64,000 nucleotides of DNA from Glaciecola sp047250385 (GTDB lineage Bacteria; Pseudomonadota; Gammaproteobacteria; Enterobacterales; Alteromonadaceae): assembly GCF_047250385.1 (NCBI RefSeq), contig NZ_JBLBVM010000048.1:78168-142167 (forward strand), given 5' to 3'. How positions within the stretch are numbered: the first letter of the stretch is position 1; each line of letters begins with the position of its first letter. Positions 1-9,630 of this stretch are shown here, piece after piece. Both the position numbers and the translations under genes were made by a program. Below the pieces are notes generated by a model, which saw nothing but the letters and a program-made list of their open reading frames with translations, did no database searches and had not been told where the DNA came from.

Positions 1-132
1 ATCCAATTCTCGGCTGTGATCTCTACGGAACAGCTCAAAGCCATCAAGCTTCAAGTCGACTCTTATTGCATGCAGAGAAGCTAGAGTTTGATCATCCAAT
101 AACAGGAACGCGAGTGTACGGAAAATGTGCAT
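1..132 (-). CDS. Partial hypothetical protein (5' end only)
   Basis: An open frame runs from an ATG at 132 on the minus strand to the window edge: 44 codons with no stop. The encoded start is hydrophobic (MHIFRTLAFLLL) and then turns charged. An AAGGA sits almost against the ATG, which is closer than an ideal ribosome site. It diverges from the exonuclease III gene. I do not recognise the family. An open frame this short could also arise by chance, so it is only tentative. Confidence 0.35.
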   Translation of the reverse strand, partial: MHIFRTLAFLLLDDQTLASLHAIRVDLKLDGFELFRRDHSRELD

Positions 133-305
133 GTCCTTTTTGATACATTTTTTCTACTAGGACACACCACTATCACTTGGCATTGACTGTCGATTCTATA
201 CAATGCTCACGCGACTATTAATTTGCGAAGCTATTATTTCGCAAAATTTTAAATTCGAGAAACTCGAAAGCACGCTGAATCAAAAGTAATCTTGTGGAGA
301 AATAA

Positions 306-1073
306 ATGAAACTAGTATCTTGGAACGTAAATGGTGTTCGCGCTGTAATGAAAAAAGACTTTATGCAGTCTTTTGCATCAATGGATTGCGACGTGCTGTG
401 TTTGCAAGAAACGAAAGCGCAAGATGAACAAGTGATTGAGGCACTATGTGAAGTTGAAGGTTATCATATATTCGCCAATTCAGCGGTGAAGAAGGGATAT
501 TCAGGCACGAGTATTATATCTCGAGTTAAGCCCATCGATGTTAGCCGTGATATTGGTATTGAAGAACACGATCAAGAAGGCCGTGTATTGTGTGCAGAGT
601 TTAAAGACTTCTACTTAGTGACTGTGTATACACCGAATTCTGGTAGTGAGTTAAAGCGTTTATCTTATCGCCAGCAATGGGATGCCGACTTTTTGACTTA
701 CTTAAAAGAGCTTGAAAAAACAAAACCAGTCGTCGTCTGCGGTGATCTAAACGCCGCACATAAAGACATAGATCTTGCCAGACCAAAGCCGAATTACAAT
801 AAAAGCGCAGGTTATACACAAATTGAAATTGATGGTATCGATAACTTAGTAGACGCTGGGTATGTAGACTCGTTCCGTGATGTAAACCCAGACACAGTAA
901 AATATAGTTGGTGGAGTTATCGTGCAGGCGCAAGACAGCGTAATGTAGGATGGAGGATCGATTATTTCATGGTGTCATCTGCATTAAAGCAAAATATAAA
1001 AAATGCGGATATATTGAATGATGTGCATGGTTCAGATCATTGCCCTGTGAGTCTTGAGTTAACAATTGATTAA
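306..1073 (+). CDS. xthA: Exodeoxyribonuclease III (AP endonuclease family)
   Basis: A 255-residue protein of the exonuclease III/APE1 family, which cuts DNA at abasic sites and trims 3' ends in base excision repair in the cytoplasm. Family motifs are all visible: LQETK with the metal-binding Glu35, YTP at 108-110, GDLN at 146-149, WRIDY at 216-220 and the SDHCP catalytic histidine motif at 243-247. The ATG at 306 has a GGAG ribosome site 6-7 bases upstream. Length is slightly below the E. coli enzyme (268). A small hairpin follows at 1108-1125, but with no T-tract. Identification is firm; whether it is the ExoIII or the related ExoA type cannot be settled by eye. Confidence 0.93.
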   Translation: MKLVSWNVNGVRAVMKKDFMQSFASMDCDVLCLQETKAQDEQVIEALCEVEGYHIFANSAVKKGYSGTSIISRVKPIDVSRDIGIEEHDQEGRVLCAEFKDFYLVTVYTPNSGSELKRLSYRQQWDADFLTYLKELEKTKPVVVCGDLNAAHKDIDLARPKPNYNKSAGYTQIEIDGIDNLVDAGYVDSFRDVNPDTVKYSWWSYRAGARQRNVGWRIDYFMVSSALKQNIKNADILNDVHGSDHCPVSLELTID

Positions 1074-1146
1074 GTGCTTGAATTAGCCCGTAACGAAGAA
1101 TTTGAACACGCTCATTTGTGAGCGTCTATAAGCCAAAAGGATTTGC

Positions 1147-1611
1147 ATGCAACGGAATAACCTACTCATTACAGCGGGCTGCTTAAGTATCTTGGCAGCC
1201 CTTCTTCATATCGCCTGCATATTTGGCGGCCCAGATTGGTATCGGTTTTTTGGTGCCGGTGAGCAAATGGCCCAAATGGCAGCAGATGGAGACACTTACC
1301 CAACCATTGCTACATTAGTTATCGCCTCTATTCTCTCTGTATGGGGGCTTTATGCGTTTTCTGGAGCTGGACTCATTGTAAAATTACCATTACTTAAAAC
1401 TTGTTTGGTACTAATTACAGCGGTTTATCTAATTCGTGGCGTGGCTGGTCTCATACTTCCTTTTCTCACAACAAGCCCTGCAATACATCAAAACTCTATG
1501 GCCTTTTGGATGGTAAGTTCTATTGTATGTTGTGTTTATGGTGCTTATTATCTTTTTGGTACGAAGCGCTTGTGGCAAAGTGAAAGTGCTAACAGACAAA
1601 AGGAACACTAA
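1147..1611 (+). CDS. Small four-helix membrane protein of unknown function
   Basis: A 154-residue protein with four predicted membrane helices at about residues 6-27, 53-73, 82-103 and 118-138, and a basic, polar C-terminal tail. An AAGGA lies 6 bases before the ATG. It sits 73 bp after xthA and 60 bp before the next small membrane protein gene on the same strand, so the three may share transcripts. I do not recognise a catalytic motif or a named family. The clean start signal and consistent helix pattern support a real gene. Confidence 0.7.
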   Translation: MQRNNLLITAGCLSILAALLHIACIFGGPDWYRFFGAGEQMAQMAADGDTYPTIATLVIASILSVWGLYAFSGAGLIVKLPLLKTCLVLITAVYLIRGVAGLILPFLTTSPAIHQNSMAFWMVSSIVCCVYGAYYLFGTKRLWQSESANRQKEH

Positions 1612-1671
1612 GCTAATCGTGCGCGTTTATGTGTGCGTGAACAGGGTGTTGTAATCATAATAGGAGCTTAA

Positions 1672-2196
1672 ATGAACTCAATAGTTAGTTTTAAGATCGA
1701 TTTAGATTGTTTCAAGGAGTATTCGAAATATGCTTTCAAGCGAGTGTCAGATAAAAAGAGTCAAAAGGGCGCTTTTCTGATCAACTTTGTGATTTGGTTT
1801 TTTGCTGTTATTTTTTTCATGTTGACCATTCAATCCTTCACAAACGAAAAGTTTTCAATTGATTGGAGCTCAGCGGCTTTCGGAGCCATACTTCCGTTGA
1901 TATTCGTCGTCAATTTTGTCTTCAACATGATAAAGCTTCAACGGCAAATGCAACCAAAAGAAGATGGCATTATGCTTGGAGAAAAAACGGTAGAAATATC
2001 CGAAGAGGGCATACGAGAAACTCAGACGCTTACGCAGTCTTTCTATTCTTGGGCTTGTGTAGAATCGGTGGAAGAAAACAAAGGTGACCTATACCTTTTT
2101 TTGGACAATACCCTTGCATTGATCATTCCTAAAACTGCTTTTTCGTCGGTTAAAGAAAAAGAAGAATTTAGAGAACTTATTGGAAAATATACATAA
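1672..2196 (+). CDS. YcxB-like membrane protein
   Basis: A 174-residue protein: a soluble N-terminal stretch, two membrane helices at about residues 33-56 and 68-87, then a soluble domain of roughly 80 residues with the pattern EKTVEISEEGI...SFYSWACVESVEE...LALIIPK. This layout resembles the YcxB-like family, in which a two-helix anchor precedes a PH-like fold; the function of that family is not established. An AGGAG ribosome site lies 7 bases before the ATG. Its stop codon falls inside the A-tract of the convergent fadA terminator. Confidence 0.7.
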   Translation: MNSIVSFKIDLDCFKEYSKYAFKRVSDKKSQKGAFLINFVIWFFAVIFFMLTIQSFTNEKFSIDWSSAAFGAILPLIFVVNFVFNMIKLQRQMQPKEDGIMLGEKTVEISEEGIRETQTLTQSFYSWACVESVEENKGDLYLFLDNTLALIIPKTAFSSVKEKEEFRELIGKYT

Positions 2197-2225
2197 AAAA
2201 AGGGACACCATAAATGGCGTCCCTT
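2194..2225 (-). terminator. Rho-independent terminator of fadBA
   Basis: An 11-bp stem (2200-2210 with 2215-2225) closes a 4-base loop. Read on the minus strand it is followed by seven T. The single imperfect position is a G-U wobble on the minus-strand RNA but an A-C mismatch on the plus strand, so it acts for fadA, which ends at 2243. Confidence 0.8.
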
Positions 2226-2242
2226 AGTCATTATACTAGCGA

Positions 2243-3403
2243 TTAAACGCGTTCGAAAATAGTCGCGATACCTTGGCCCAAGCCAATGCACATAGTTGCT
2301 AAACCAATTTCTTTGTCGTTAGCTTCCATCAAGTTAATTAGCGTTGTAGAAATACGTGAACCAGAGCAACCTAGAGGGTGACCTAAAGCAATAGCACCAC
2401 CATTTAAGTTAACTTTATCTTCGTATTCATCCATCCAACCTAAGCGCTTGATACAAGACAATGCTTGGGCTGCGAAAGCTTCATTGAATTCTGCTAATTG
2501 AATGTCTTCCATCGTCATCCCAGCACGTTTCAGCGCTTTTTGTGTAGCAGGAACAGGACCAAAGCCCATTATTGCCGCATCACAACCAGCTACTGCCATT
2601 GCGCGGATCTTCGCTCGTGGTGTTAAGCCGAGCTCTTTTGCGCGGTCAGCGGACATGATTAACATTGCCGATGCACCGTCAGAGAGGGCTGATGACGTAC
2701 CTGCTGTGACTGTTCCATTTACTGGATCAAATACGGGTCTTAAGCCAGCAAGTCCCTCTACGGTAGTTTCAGGGCGAATTACTTCATCATGCTCAATGAG
2801 TTTCAACACGCCATTTGCATCATGGCCTTCGATAGGAACTATTTCGTTCCAACGACCTTCAACAGTTGCTTTGTGAGCGCGCTGGTGTGAGCGAGCGGCA
2901 AACGCATCTTGCATTTCACGAGTAATACCGTTTTGACGACCAAGCAATTCAGCTGTCATTCCCATACTTCCTGATGCGCGAGCGGCATGCTTTGCAATAC
3001 CAGGATGGAAGTCGAGATTGAAATCCATAGGCACATGACCCATGTGTTCCACACCACCAATCATGTATATATCACCGCGGCCTGACATAATGCCAGACGC
3101 CGCATCATGCAAGGCTTGCATAGATGAGCCACATAGGCGGTTAACAGTAACAGCCGCTGTGCTTCTTGGGATTGACGTTAATAGCTGAGCATTGCGAGCA
3201 ATATTGAAGCCTTGCTCTTTGGTTTGCTGAACACAGCCCCAAATAATATCTTCAATTTCAGCTGGGTTAACACCTGGGTTGCGCTCAACGAGTTTCGTCA
3301 TTAAGTGCGCAGACAATGTTTCGGCACGCACATTTCTAAATACGCCACCTTTGGAACGTCCCATCGGGGTACGAATACAATCGATAACTACGACATCTTT
3401 CAT
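2243..3403 (-). CDS. fadA: 3-ketoacyl-CoA thiolase, beta subunit of the fatty acid oxidation complex
   Basis: A 386-residue thiolase that cleaves 3-ketoacyl-CoA to acetyl-CoA and a shortened acyl-CoA, the last step of beta-oxidation, working with FadB. The nucleophile Cys91 lies in NRLCGSSMQAL; His342 (ALGHPLGCSGSR) and Cys372 (MCIGLGQG) complete the active site. The frame extends upstream to 3478, but the ATG at 3403 is the start: it has AGAGGAG at proper distance and gives the family N-terminus MKDVVVIDCIRTP. It lies 19 bp after the fadB stop, so fadB and fadA form one operon. Confidence 0.96.
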   Translation of the reverse strand: MKDVVVIDCIRTPMGRSKGGVFRNVRAETLSAHLMTKLVERNPGVNPAEIEDIIWGCVQQTKEQGFNIARNAQLLTSIPRSTAAVTVNRLCGSSMQALHDAASGIMSGRGDIYMIGGVEHMGHVPMDFNLDFHPGIAKHAARASGSMGMTAELLGRQNGITREMQDAFAARSHQRAHKATVEGRWNEIVPIEGHDANGVLKLIEHDEVIRPETTVEGLAGLRPVFDPVNGTVTAGTSSALSDGASAMLIMSADRAKELGLTPRAKIRAMAVAGCDAAIMGFGPVPATQKALKRAGMTMEDIQLAEFNEAFAAQALSCIKRLGWMDEYEDKVNLNGGAIALGHPLGCSGSRISTTLINLMEANDKEIGLATMCIGLGQGIATIFERV

Positions 3404-3422
3404 TTTTATCTCCTCTGGTGAC

Positions 3423-5582
3423 TTAGGCTGATTGTGAGAAATAAGATTTTCCAGAAGCCGCCATTTCGCGCACGCCATCTGAAATTTGATAAATTGGACC
3501 TAGGCTTGCATATTTGTCTGCTAATTCGACAAAGTTTGCGAGACCCATGGTTTCAATGTAACGGAAAATACCACCTCTGAATGGAGGGAAGCCTAAACCG
3601 AAGAGTAAAGCCATATCCGCTTCTGCAGCACTAGCAACAATGCCTTCCTCTAAACAGCGAATCGCTTCGTTAGCCATTGGGATCATAACGCGAGCAATAA
3701 TTTCTTCTTTATCGAATACTTTATTAGCTGCAACATGACCTTCAAATAAAGCGTAAGCTTCATCAGATGCTGTCTTAGTTGGGCGACCACGTTTATCAAC
3801 AGAGAAGTCGTAGAAACCTTTACCGTTCTTCTGGCCATAGCGACCGGCTTTGTAAAGCAAAGTAACCGGATCATTATCGATTTTCTGCATACGCTCTGGA
3901 ATGCCATCAGACATAACACTAGACGCATGGTCCGCGGTATCCATACCTACAACATCAAGTAAGAATGCAGGGCCCATTGGCCAACCGAATACTTTTTCCA
4001 TTACTTTATCAACGGCAGTAAAATCTGCGCCGTCAATGATTAGCTGACTGAAGCCTGCAAAGTAAGGGAATAAAACACGGTTAACTAAGAAACCTGGGCA
4101 ATCGTTAACAACAATTGGGGTTTTACCCATTTTCAAGGTTGAAGCAACTACCGCACTAATAGTCTCGTCCGACGTTTTCTCGCCACGAATGATTTCAACC
4201 AAAGGCATTTTATGTACAGGGTTGAAGAAGTGCATGCCGCAGAAACGTTCTGGGTGATTTAAGCTTTTCGCCAATTGGTTAATTGAAATAGTTGACGTGT
4301 TTGAACAAATAATTGCGTCTTCAGCAACGGTTTTTTCAGTATCCGCGAGCACAGAGGCCTTAATTTTTGGGTTCTCAACTACCGCTTCAATAATCAAGTC
4401 CGCATCTGCAATGGCATTTTGGTCAAGAGTTGGAACGATATTGTTGAGTGTCGACGCCATTTTCTTAGCATCGACTTTTCCGCGCTGCATGCCTTTTTCA
4501 AGTATGCCTGCTGCTGTTTTTAAACCAAGGTCCAATGCGCCTTGGTTAATGTCTTTCATGATCGTTTTGATGCCTTTAACCGCACCTTGGTAAGCGATAC
4601 CGCCACCCATGATACCAGCACCTAACACAGCGTGTTGCTTCACTTCTTTGCTTGCGCCTTTAGCTACTTTCTTGCCTTTCGACTTCACCAGTTGATCAGC
4701 TAAGAAAATACCGACTTGTGCTTTGCAAGCATCGGTTTTTGCAAGAACTACAAAGCCTTCATTTTCAACTTTTAGAGCACCATCACGGTCAAGAGCAGCC
4801 GCTTTGTTAACTGTTTCTACCATTTTATGAGGAGCCGGGTAATGTTTGCCCGCTTGTGCAGCAACCATGGCTGCTGCAGTAGAGAAACTCATCATGGCTT
4901 CATTTTCATTTAGCATTAGTGGCGCTTTCTTTTGAGCTCTGCGAGCTTGCCAATCTAGTTTGCCTGCTATGGCATCCTTCAGCATGCTGCGACCTGCTTC
5001 GTGCAAATCTTCAGGTGCAACTACCGCGTCAATAGCGCCTTCTTGCATAGCTTTTGCACCAGGACGATCGCGTCCCGTTGTCATCCACTCGAGCGCGTTA
5101 TCAGCACCAATGATGCGAGGAAGACGAACTGTGCCACCAAAACCTGGCATTAAGCCTAATTTAACTTCAGGTAAACCAATTCTAGCTGTTGTATCTGCAA
5201 CACGGATATCGCCTGCTAATGCCATTTCACAGCCACCGCCTAACGCGAAACCATTCACGGCAACGACGGTAGGAACTGCTAAATCTTCGAAACGGTCAAA
5301 CACTTGTGAAGTTTTTGCAACCCACGTTAAGATATCTGCCTCGTTCATATCAAATAATGCTGTAAATTCCGTAATGTCAGCACCTACAATAAAGGTACTT
5401 TTTGCTGAACGGACTAATACGCCTTTTACATCACTTGAGGCAGCGATGGCTGCTGTGGCTTGGTCGAGTTCTTCAACAGTTTGTCTGTCGAATTTATTGA
5501 CTGAACCTTGTGCATCAAACACAAGTTCAGCGATAGAGTCGTCTGTCAGTGCAACTGAAAGACTCTTGCCTTCAAAGATCAT
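3423..5582 (-). CDS. fadB: Fatty acid oxidation complex alpha subunit FadB
   Basis: A multifunctional enzyme of 719 residues. The N-terminal crotonase domain (enoyl-CoA hydratase/isomerase) carries GGGCEMALAGD and GLPEVKLGLMPG; the following Rossmann domain of 3-hydroxyacyl-CoA dehydrogenase begins at LGAGIMGGGIAY, with HFFNPVHKMPLVEI further on. I place the start at the ATG at 5582, not the ATG at 5600: CAGGAG lies just before it, and with this start the two hydratase glutamates number Glu119 and Glu139, as in E. coli FadB. It works with FadA in aerobic fatty acid degradation. Confidence 0.95.
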   Translation of the reverse strand: MIFEGKSLSVALTDDSIAELVFDAQGSVNKFDRQTVEELDQATAAIAASSDVKGVLVRSAKSTFIVGADITEFTALFDMNEADILTWVAKTSQVFDRFEDLAVPTVVAVNGFALGGGCEMALAGDIRVADTTARIGLPEVKLGLMPGFGGTVRLPRIIGADNALEWMTTGRDRPGAKAMQEGAIDAVVAPEDLHEAGRSMLKDAIAGKLDWQARRAQKKAPLMLNENEAMMSFSTAAAMVAAQAGKHYPAPHKMVETVNKAAALDRDGALKVENEGFVVLAKTDACKAQVGIFLADQLVKSKGKKVAKGASKEVKQHAVLGAGIMGGGIAYQGAVKGIKTIMKDINQGALDLGLKTAAGILEKGMQRGKVDAKKMASTLNNIVPTLDQNAIADADLIIEAVVENPKIKASVLADTEKTVAEDAIICSNTSTISINQLAKSLNHPERFCGMHFFNPVHKMPLVEIIRGEKTSDETISAVVASTLKMGKTPIVVNDCPGFLVNRVLFPYFAGFSQLIIDGADFTAVDKVMEKVFGWPMGPAFLLDVVGMDTADHASSVMSDGIPERMQKIDNDPVTLLYKAGRYGQKNGKGFYDFSVDKRGRPTKTASDEAYALFEGHVAANKVFDKEEIIARVMIPMANEAIRCLEEGIVASAAEADMALLFGLGFPPFRGGIFRYIETMGLANFVELADKYASLGPIYQISDGVREMAASGKSYFSQSA

Positions 5583-5688
5583 TATATTCTCCTGTGACAT
5601 TTACAAAACGCTTGATAGAAATTGTTAAGATTGCCCACCATTTTCCGATAGGTGTTTTATACTATTGTTGAACCATATACTGAATAAT

Positions 5689-5705
5689 ATGTTACTAATT
5701 AACAT
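5689..5705. promoter_or_regulatory. Possible operator palindrome between fadB and slt
   Basis: ATGTTA and TAACAT are separated by 5 bp in the divergent gap between fadBA and the lytic transglycosylase gene. The position fits an operator, but the sequence matches neither the FadR half-site (CTGGTC) nor a PsrA-like site that I can recognise, so the binding protein is unknown. Confidence 0.25.
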
Positions 5706-5823
5706 AGAACAAAATGCTAGGTAATCAACATGGATACGAATACTACGTTTTCAAGTACTCATTGTACCAGTTATTTTTTTCTTTGTTTAAGCTAATTAAC
5801 TTCTAAACTTGATGGGAGCCGCA

Positions 5824-7815
5824 TTGTTAAAGGCTAAAGTACTTATTTCCGCTATTGTTTTGATATTCACTATTTCTCTCTCGAATAGTGCTCTCTCCTT
5901 TGAAAACCAATCTTTCGAAGAAAAATTGGAAAGCCAACGCGCCGAATTTTTAAGAATCGAAAAGCAAGCATGGTACACAAGTGACGAAGATTTTGCGGAA
6001 CTCGTTATTAACTTGGGCGATTACCCGTTAAGACCTTATCTCATAGAAACTAAAATCCTTAACGGCTTAACGACAAAGAAAGCGGAACAAGTAAGCGCTT
6101 TTCTTAGCGAATATGAAGGCACACCATCAGAGCGTCGGATTTTAAGACCTTGGTTACGCTACTTGGCTAAGAAAAACCGCAAAAAGTTATTTTTAGAATT
6201 CTATCGAGAAGTTGGCGACATTAAATTAACTTGCCGGTTTTTGCGCTATCAGCTTGAAGATGGAGTGAGTAAAGAAGAGTTATATCCAAAAATTGCTGAC
6301 TTATGGAATGTGAGCAAATCACAACCTAAAGATTGTGATCCTCTTTTTAAAAAGTGGAAAGCAGACGGTCAGTTAACTGAGGATTTAATCCTGCAACGCA
6401 TCGCAAAAGCGGCCAACGGTGGACAACACACCATTATTTCGTACTTACGAACGCTGTTGCCAGACGAGAAAAAATATCTTTCAGACCTATGGCACAAAAC
6501 AAGAAAGTCCCCTCGAACGGTAAAGCGCTTGAGCAAGTTCATAGGCAATTATCCGGAAATAGAAACGGAAATAATTAAGTATGGTTTAGGCCGTTTAATT
6601 TGGCGAGATAAAAACGGGGCGATCCAAACATGGCAAAAGGCACAGAAAAAATTCACATTTACTGAAGAACAACGTGCATATGTCGCTAACAAATTCGCCG
6701 TGAGCTTGGCGATAGCAAAGCACGAAGATGCTGAAACATGGCTAATTGAGTCCGAATCTTTAGAATTAGACCCAGAAGTTTTGCGTTGGCATTTAGCCAT
6801 TTTGTTGAATGACAAAAATTGGTCGAGCATCATTAATTTGATTGAAAAAGCGTCACCAACGCTAACGAATGCCAACGAATATCAATATTGGCTTGCTCGC
6901 AGCTATGATGCATTGAACAACAAGCAAAAAGCGCAGGATTTATATCAGCAATTAGCTGGCGAGCGTCATTACTACGGATTTCTTGCCAGTGCTAGGCTAG
7001 GGCAGTCATTTAATTTTCAAAACCAGCCACTGGAAATTGAAAGCGCAGTAATGCATCGTATTGAACAACTACCTAGCGCCAAACGTGCATACGAATTGAA
7101 AGAGCTTGGTCGTTTTCATGAAGCCAGAGTGGAATGGCGCTTTCTGCAAAGTCAGTTAACGGAGCACGAGGTACTGGCCTCGGCAGTCCTAGCGGGGCAA
7201 TGGGGATGGCACGACCAAGCCATATTTACATTCGCCAATTCAGGTTACTTAAACGATGTATCGCGCCGCTTTCCAATGGCTTACTCTGATATTTTAACCA
7301 AAGAAGCTGAGCGCAATAAAATTGATCCTGAGTGGGCGTTTGCCATCGCGCGCAGAGAAAGTTCATTTATGAGTGATGCAGTGTCATCTGCAAAAGCCTT
7401 TGGATTAATGCAAGTTTTGCCCTCAACCGCTAGATACTTAGAAAATAAACGAGTGTCGAATCGCTCTTTGATGAACCCAAATACTAACGCCAAATTAGGC
7501 AGTAAATATCTGCGCTACTTGATGGATAAAGTGGATAACAATATGGTTTTGGCAACCGCTTCCTACAACGCGGGCTGGAGTCGAGTAAAAGGCTGGTTGC
7601 CCAATAGCGAAACCGTTGGCGCAGACTTGTGGGTAGAAACAATCCCATATAAGGAAACGCGAAATTACGTTAAAGCAGTGATGGCATACAAGCAAATATA
7701 TCAACATCAGTTGTCTGAAATGAATTTGCCGCAAAGCCCTAAATTAATCGAGGAGTCTGTGTTTGGAGAGTTAGTGCAAATGCAGATCCCAACTAGCATC
7801 GCCGATGATACTTAG
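5824..7815 (+). CDS. slt: Soluble lytic murein transglycosylase (Slt70-like)
   Basis: Periplasmic enzyme that cleaves the glycan strands of peptidoglycan to 1,6-anhydro ends. After a signal peptide come a long alpha-helical superhelix region and, near the C-terminus, the SLT domain with ARRESSFMSDAVSSAKAFGLMQ (catalytic Glu in the ES pair) and ATASYNAGW. Two starts are possible: ATG at 5812 with no ribosome site, or TTG at 5824 with GGGAG five bases upstream (5814-5818). The TTG also leaves a compact signal peptide (LKAKVLISAIVLIFTISLS), so I prefer it. Length (664) is close to E. coli Slt70. Confidence 0.9.
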   Translation: MLKAKVLISAIVLIFTISLSNSALSFENQSFEEKLESQRAEFLRIEKQAWYTSDEDFAELVINLGDYPLRPYLIETKILNGLTTKKAEQVSAFLSEYEGTPSERRILRPWLRYLAKKNRKKLFLEFYREVGDIKLTCRFLRYQLEDGVSKEELYPKIADLWNVSKSQPKDCDPLFKKWKADGQLTEDLILQRIAKAANGGQHTIISYLRTLLPDEKKYLSDLWHKTRKSPRTVKRLSKFIGNYPEIETEIIKYGLGRLIWRDKNGAIQTWQKAQKKFTFTEEQRAYVANKFAVSLAIAKHEDAETWLIESESLELDPEVLRWHLAILLNDKNWSSIINLIEKASPTLTNANEYQYWLARSYDALNNKQKAQDLYQQLAGERHYYGFLASARLGQSFNFQNQPLEIESAVMHRIEQLPSAKRAYELKELGRFHEARVEWRFLQSQLTEHEVLASAVLAGQWGWHDQAIFTFANSGYLNDVSRRFPMAYSDILTKEAERNKIDPEWAFAIARRESSFMSDAVSSAKAFGLMQVLPSTARYLENKRVSNRSLMNPNTNAKLGSKYLRYLMDKVDNNMVLATASYNAGWSRVKGWLPNSETVGADLWVETIPYKETRNYVKAVMAYKQIYQHQLSEMNLPQSPKLIEESVFGELVQMQIPTSIADDT

Positions 7816-7978
7816 CTGTACAGTGAGTCAGTGTTAGTTACTCCTAATTCACTGACAAGCTGGCTGTAGCATGATAGCCTTCGCAATATTCAACGCAAAG
7901 TCAGTAACGTTAGGTCGAGGAAGACAGCACTTAAAGTATACAACCTAGGCCAAATTTAAAGCATTAAAGAGGACAAAA

Positions 7979-9301
7979 ATGTCAAGCCACTCAGCATCTT
8001 ATGCAGAACATATTAAGGTTCTACAAGCTCGCACTTTAGAAGCTATTCAGCGAGAGAATATCGATGGACTTATCATTCATTCGGGACAAGGTAAAATTAT
8101 GTTCTTGGATGACAATTATTATCCCTTTAAAGTAAATCCTCAGTTTAAAGCATGGCTGCCCGTTGTTGATAACCCTAACTGTTGGTTGGTGGTTAATGGT
8201 ACCGACAAACCTAAGTTGATATTTTACCGCCCAGAGGATTTTTGGCACAAAGTGCCACCTGAACCTACTGAGTTTTGGGTTGAGCATTTTGACATTGTGT
8301 ATCTCAAACAGGCTAATGCCGTCGAAAAACATCTACCATACGACAAAATAAAGTATGCCTATATCGGCGAATACATTGAAGTGGCAAAAGCTCTCGGTTT
8401 CGAATTTGTAAATCCTGATAGAGCATTAAACTATTTGCATTGGCAACGCGCTTACAAAACTGATTATGAACTGGAATGTATGCGCCATTCTAATGCCATT
8501 GCGGTAGGTGCTCATGCAGCAGCCAGAACTGCGTTCTTTGATGAAAAGAGTGAGTTCGATATCAATAGCGCGTACTTGAGAGCGGCGAGACAAGGCGAAA
8601 ATGAAGTTCCGTACAACAATATCGTTGCGCTGAATGAGAACGCAGCGATATTGCACTACATGCAAACTGACGCTGTAGCACCTAAAGATTTTCGTACCTT
8701 TCTGATTGATGCGGGCGCCAGCTATCATGGCTATGCTTCTGATATCACGCGTACCTACTGTGCTAAACAACATGACTTCGCTGATTTAATTAAAGCTGTG
8801 GATACATTGACAATAAAGCTCGGTGAGCAAATGAAACCGGGTATGAGCTATGTTGACATTCATCTGGCTGCTCATGTTGGCATTGCACAAATTCTGCATG
8901 ATTTCGGCGTCGTAAATCTGTCTGCACAGGATTGTATTGAGAATGGGATAGTGAATACATTCTTCCCACACGGTATTGGTCACTTCTTGGGTTTGCAAGT
9001 GCATGATGTTGCAGGACATGCCGGAGATGATCGCGGTACACCGAATCCACCACCAGAAAACCATCCGTTCTTGCGATGCACACGAACTATTGAAGCCAAG
9101 CAAGTATTTACGATTGAACCAGGATTATATTTCATCGATAGTTTATTGGCTAAGCTAAAAGGCTCGGCACAATCTAAGTTTATCAACTGGAACGTAGTGG
9201 ATGAATTTAGACCTTTCGGCGGCATTCGTATAGAAGACAATATTATCGTTCATCGTGAACGTAATGAAAATATGACTAGGGAGCTAGGGCTAGGTAGTTA
9301 G
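7979..9301 (+). CDS. pepQ: Xaa-Pro dipeptidase
   Basis: A 440-residue cytoplasmic metallopeptidase (M24 family) that hydrolyses dipeptides with proline at the second position; close to E. coli PepQ in length. The dinuclear metal site is visible in order: Asp in LIDAGASYHGYASDITRTYC (two aspartates), His in FFPHGIGHFLGLQVHD, Glu in FTIEPGLYF and Glu in GGIRIEDNI. AGAGGA lies upstream of the ATG. In E. coli pepQ is also near fadBA, which supports the assignment. Confidence 0.94.
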   Translation: MSSHSASYAEHIKVLQARTLEAIQRENIDGLIIHSGQGKIMFLDDNYYPFKVNPQFKAWLPVVDNPNCWLVVNGTDKPKLIFYRPEDFWHKVPPEPTEFWVEHFDIVYLKQANAVEKHLPYDKIKYAYIGEYIEVAKALGFEFVNPDRALNYLHWQRAYKTDYELECMRHSNAIAVGAHAAARTAFFDEKSEFDINSAYLRAARQGENEVPYNNIVALNENAAILHYMQTDAVAPKDFRTFLIDAGASYHGYASDITRTYCAKQHDFADLIKAVDTLTIKLGEQMKPGMSYVDIHLAAHVGIAQILHDFGVVNLSAQDCIENGIVNTFFPHGIGHFLGLQVHDVAGHAGDDRGTPNPPPENHPFLRCTRTIEAKQVFTIEPGLYFIDSLLAKLKGSAQSKFINWNVVDEFRPFGGIRIEDNIIVHRERNENMTRELGLGS

Positions 9302-9630
9302 GTTCAAGTTGTTAGGTCTAGCTAGTTATAAATGCTTAGATTCGAGCAGTAAAGTCTAAATAGCAAGGCCTAAACAGCAACTAAGTCCATAACTCAGTAT
9401 TTAAGTATGTGCAGCTCGAATGCGCGAAAGGGCATATGCTACGCCATAGTTAATATCATAGAAAATGTGCCCGCTTGTATGCTGCTTCTTGTCGCGGGCG
9501 CACTAATTTTGTTTTTTAGTACAGGAACGGTTAACAACGCTTTTTACTGAGCAAAAATTCTGCTATTGTTTAAACACAACTCATGGAGAGAAGTAGTGTC
9601 GTCAGTAGATTAAGTTTTTAAAAGGATTTT
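9302..9630. other. Intergenic gap after pepQ
   Basis: This 329-bp gap contains a candidate terminator (9466-9518) and, just after pepQ, a CTAG-rich stretch with loosely repeated words (TAGGTAGTTAGG, GTTAGGTCTAGCTAG). I see no convincing gene in it. Confidence 0.5.
9466..9518 (+). terminator. Possible pepQ terminator
   Basis: TGTGCCCGC (9466-9474) can pair with GCGGGCGCAC (9494-9503) with one bulged base, followed by a T-rich run ending in six T. The loop of about 19 bases is long, so this is moderate evidence only. Confidence 0.35.

Noticed and set aside
159..171. GGACACACCAC near the window start as a repeat-word copy
   Set aside because: Only the GACACACC core matches and the CTATTT half is absent.
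4960..5628. A 222-codon plus-strand frame opposite fadB
   Set aside because: It lies wholly antisense to a strongly conserved gene and encodes a low-complexity Ser/Ala/Thr/Pro product with no family motif; a shadow of fadB codon use.
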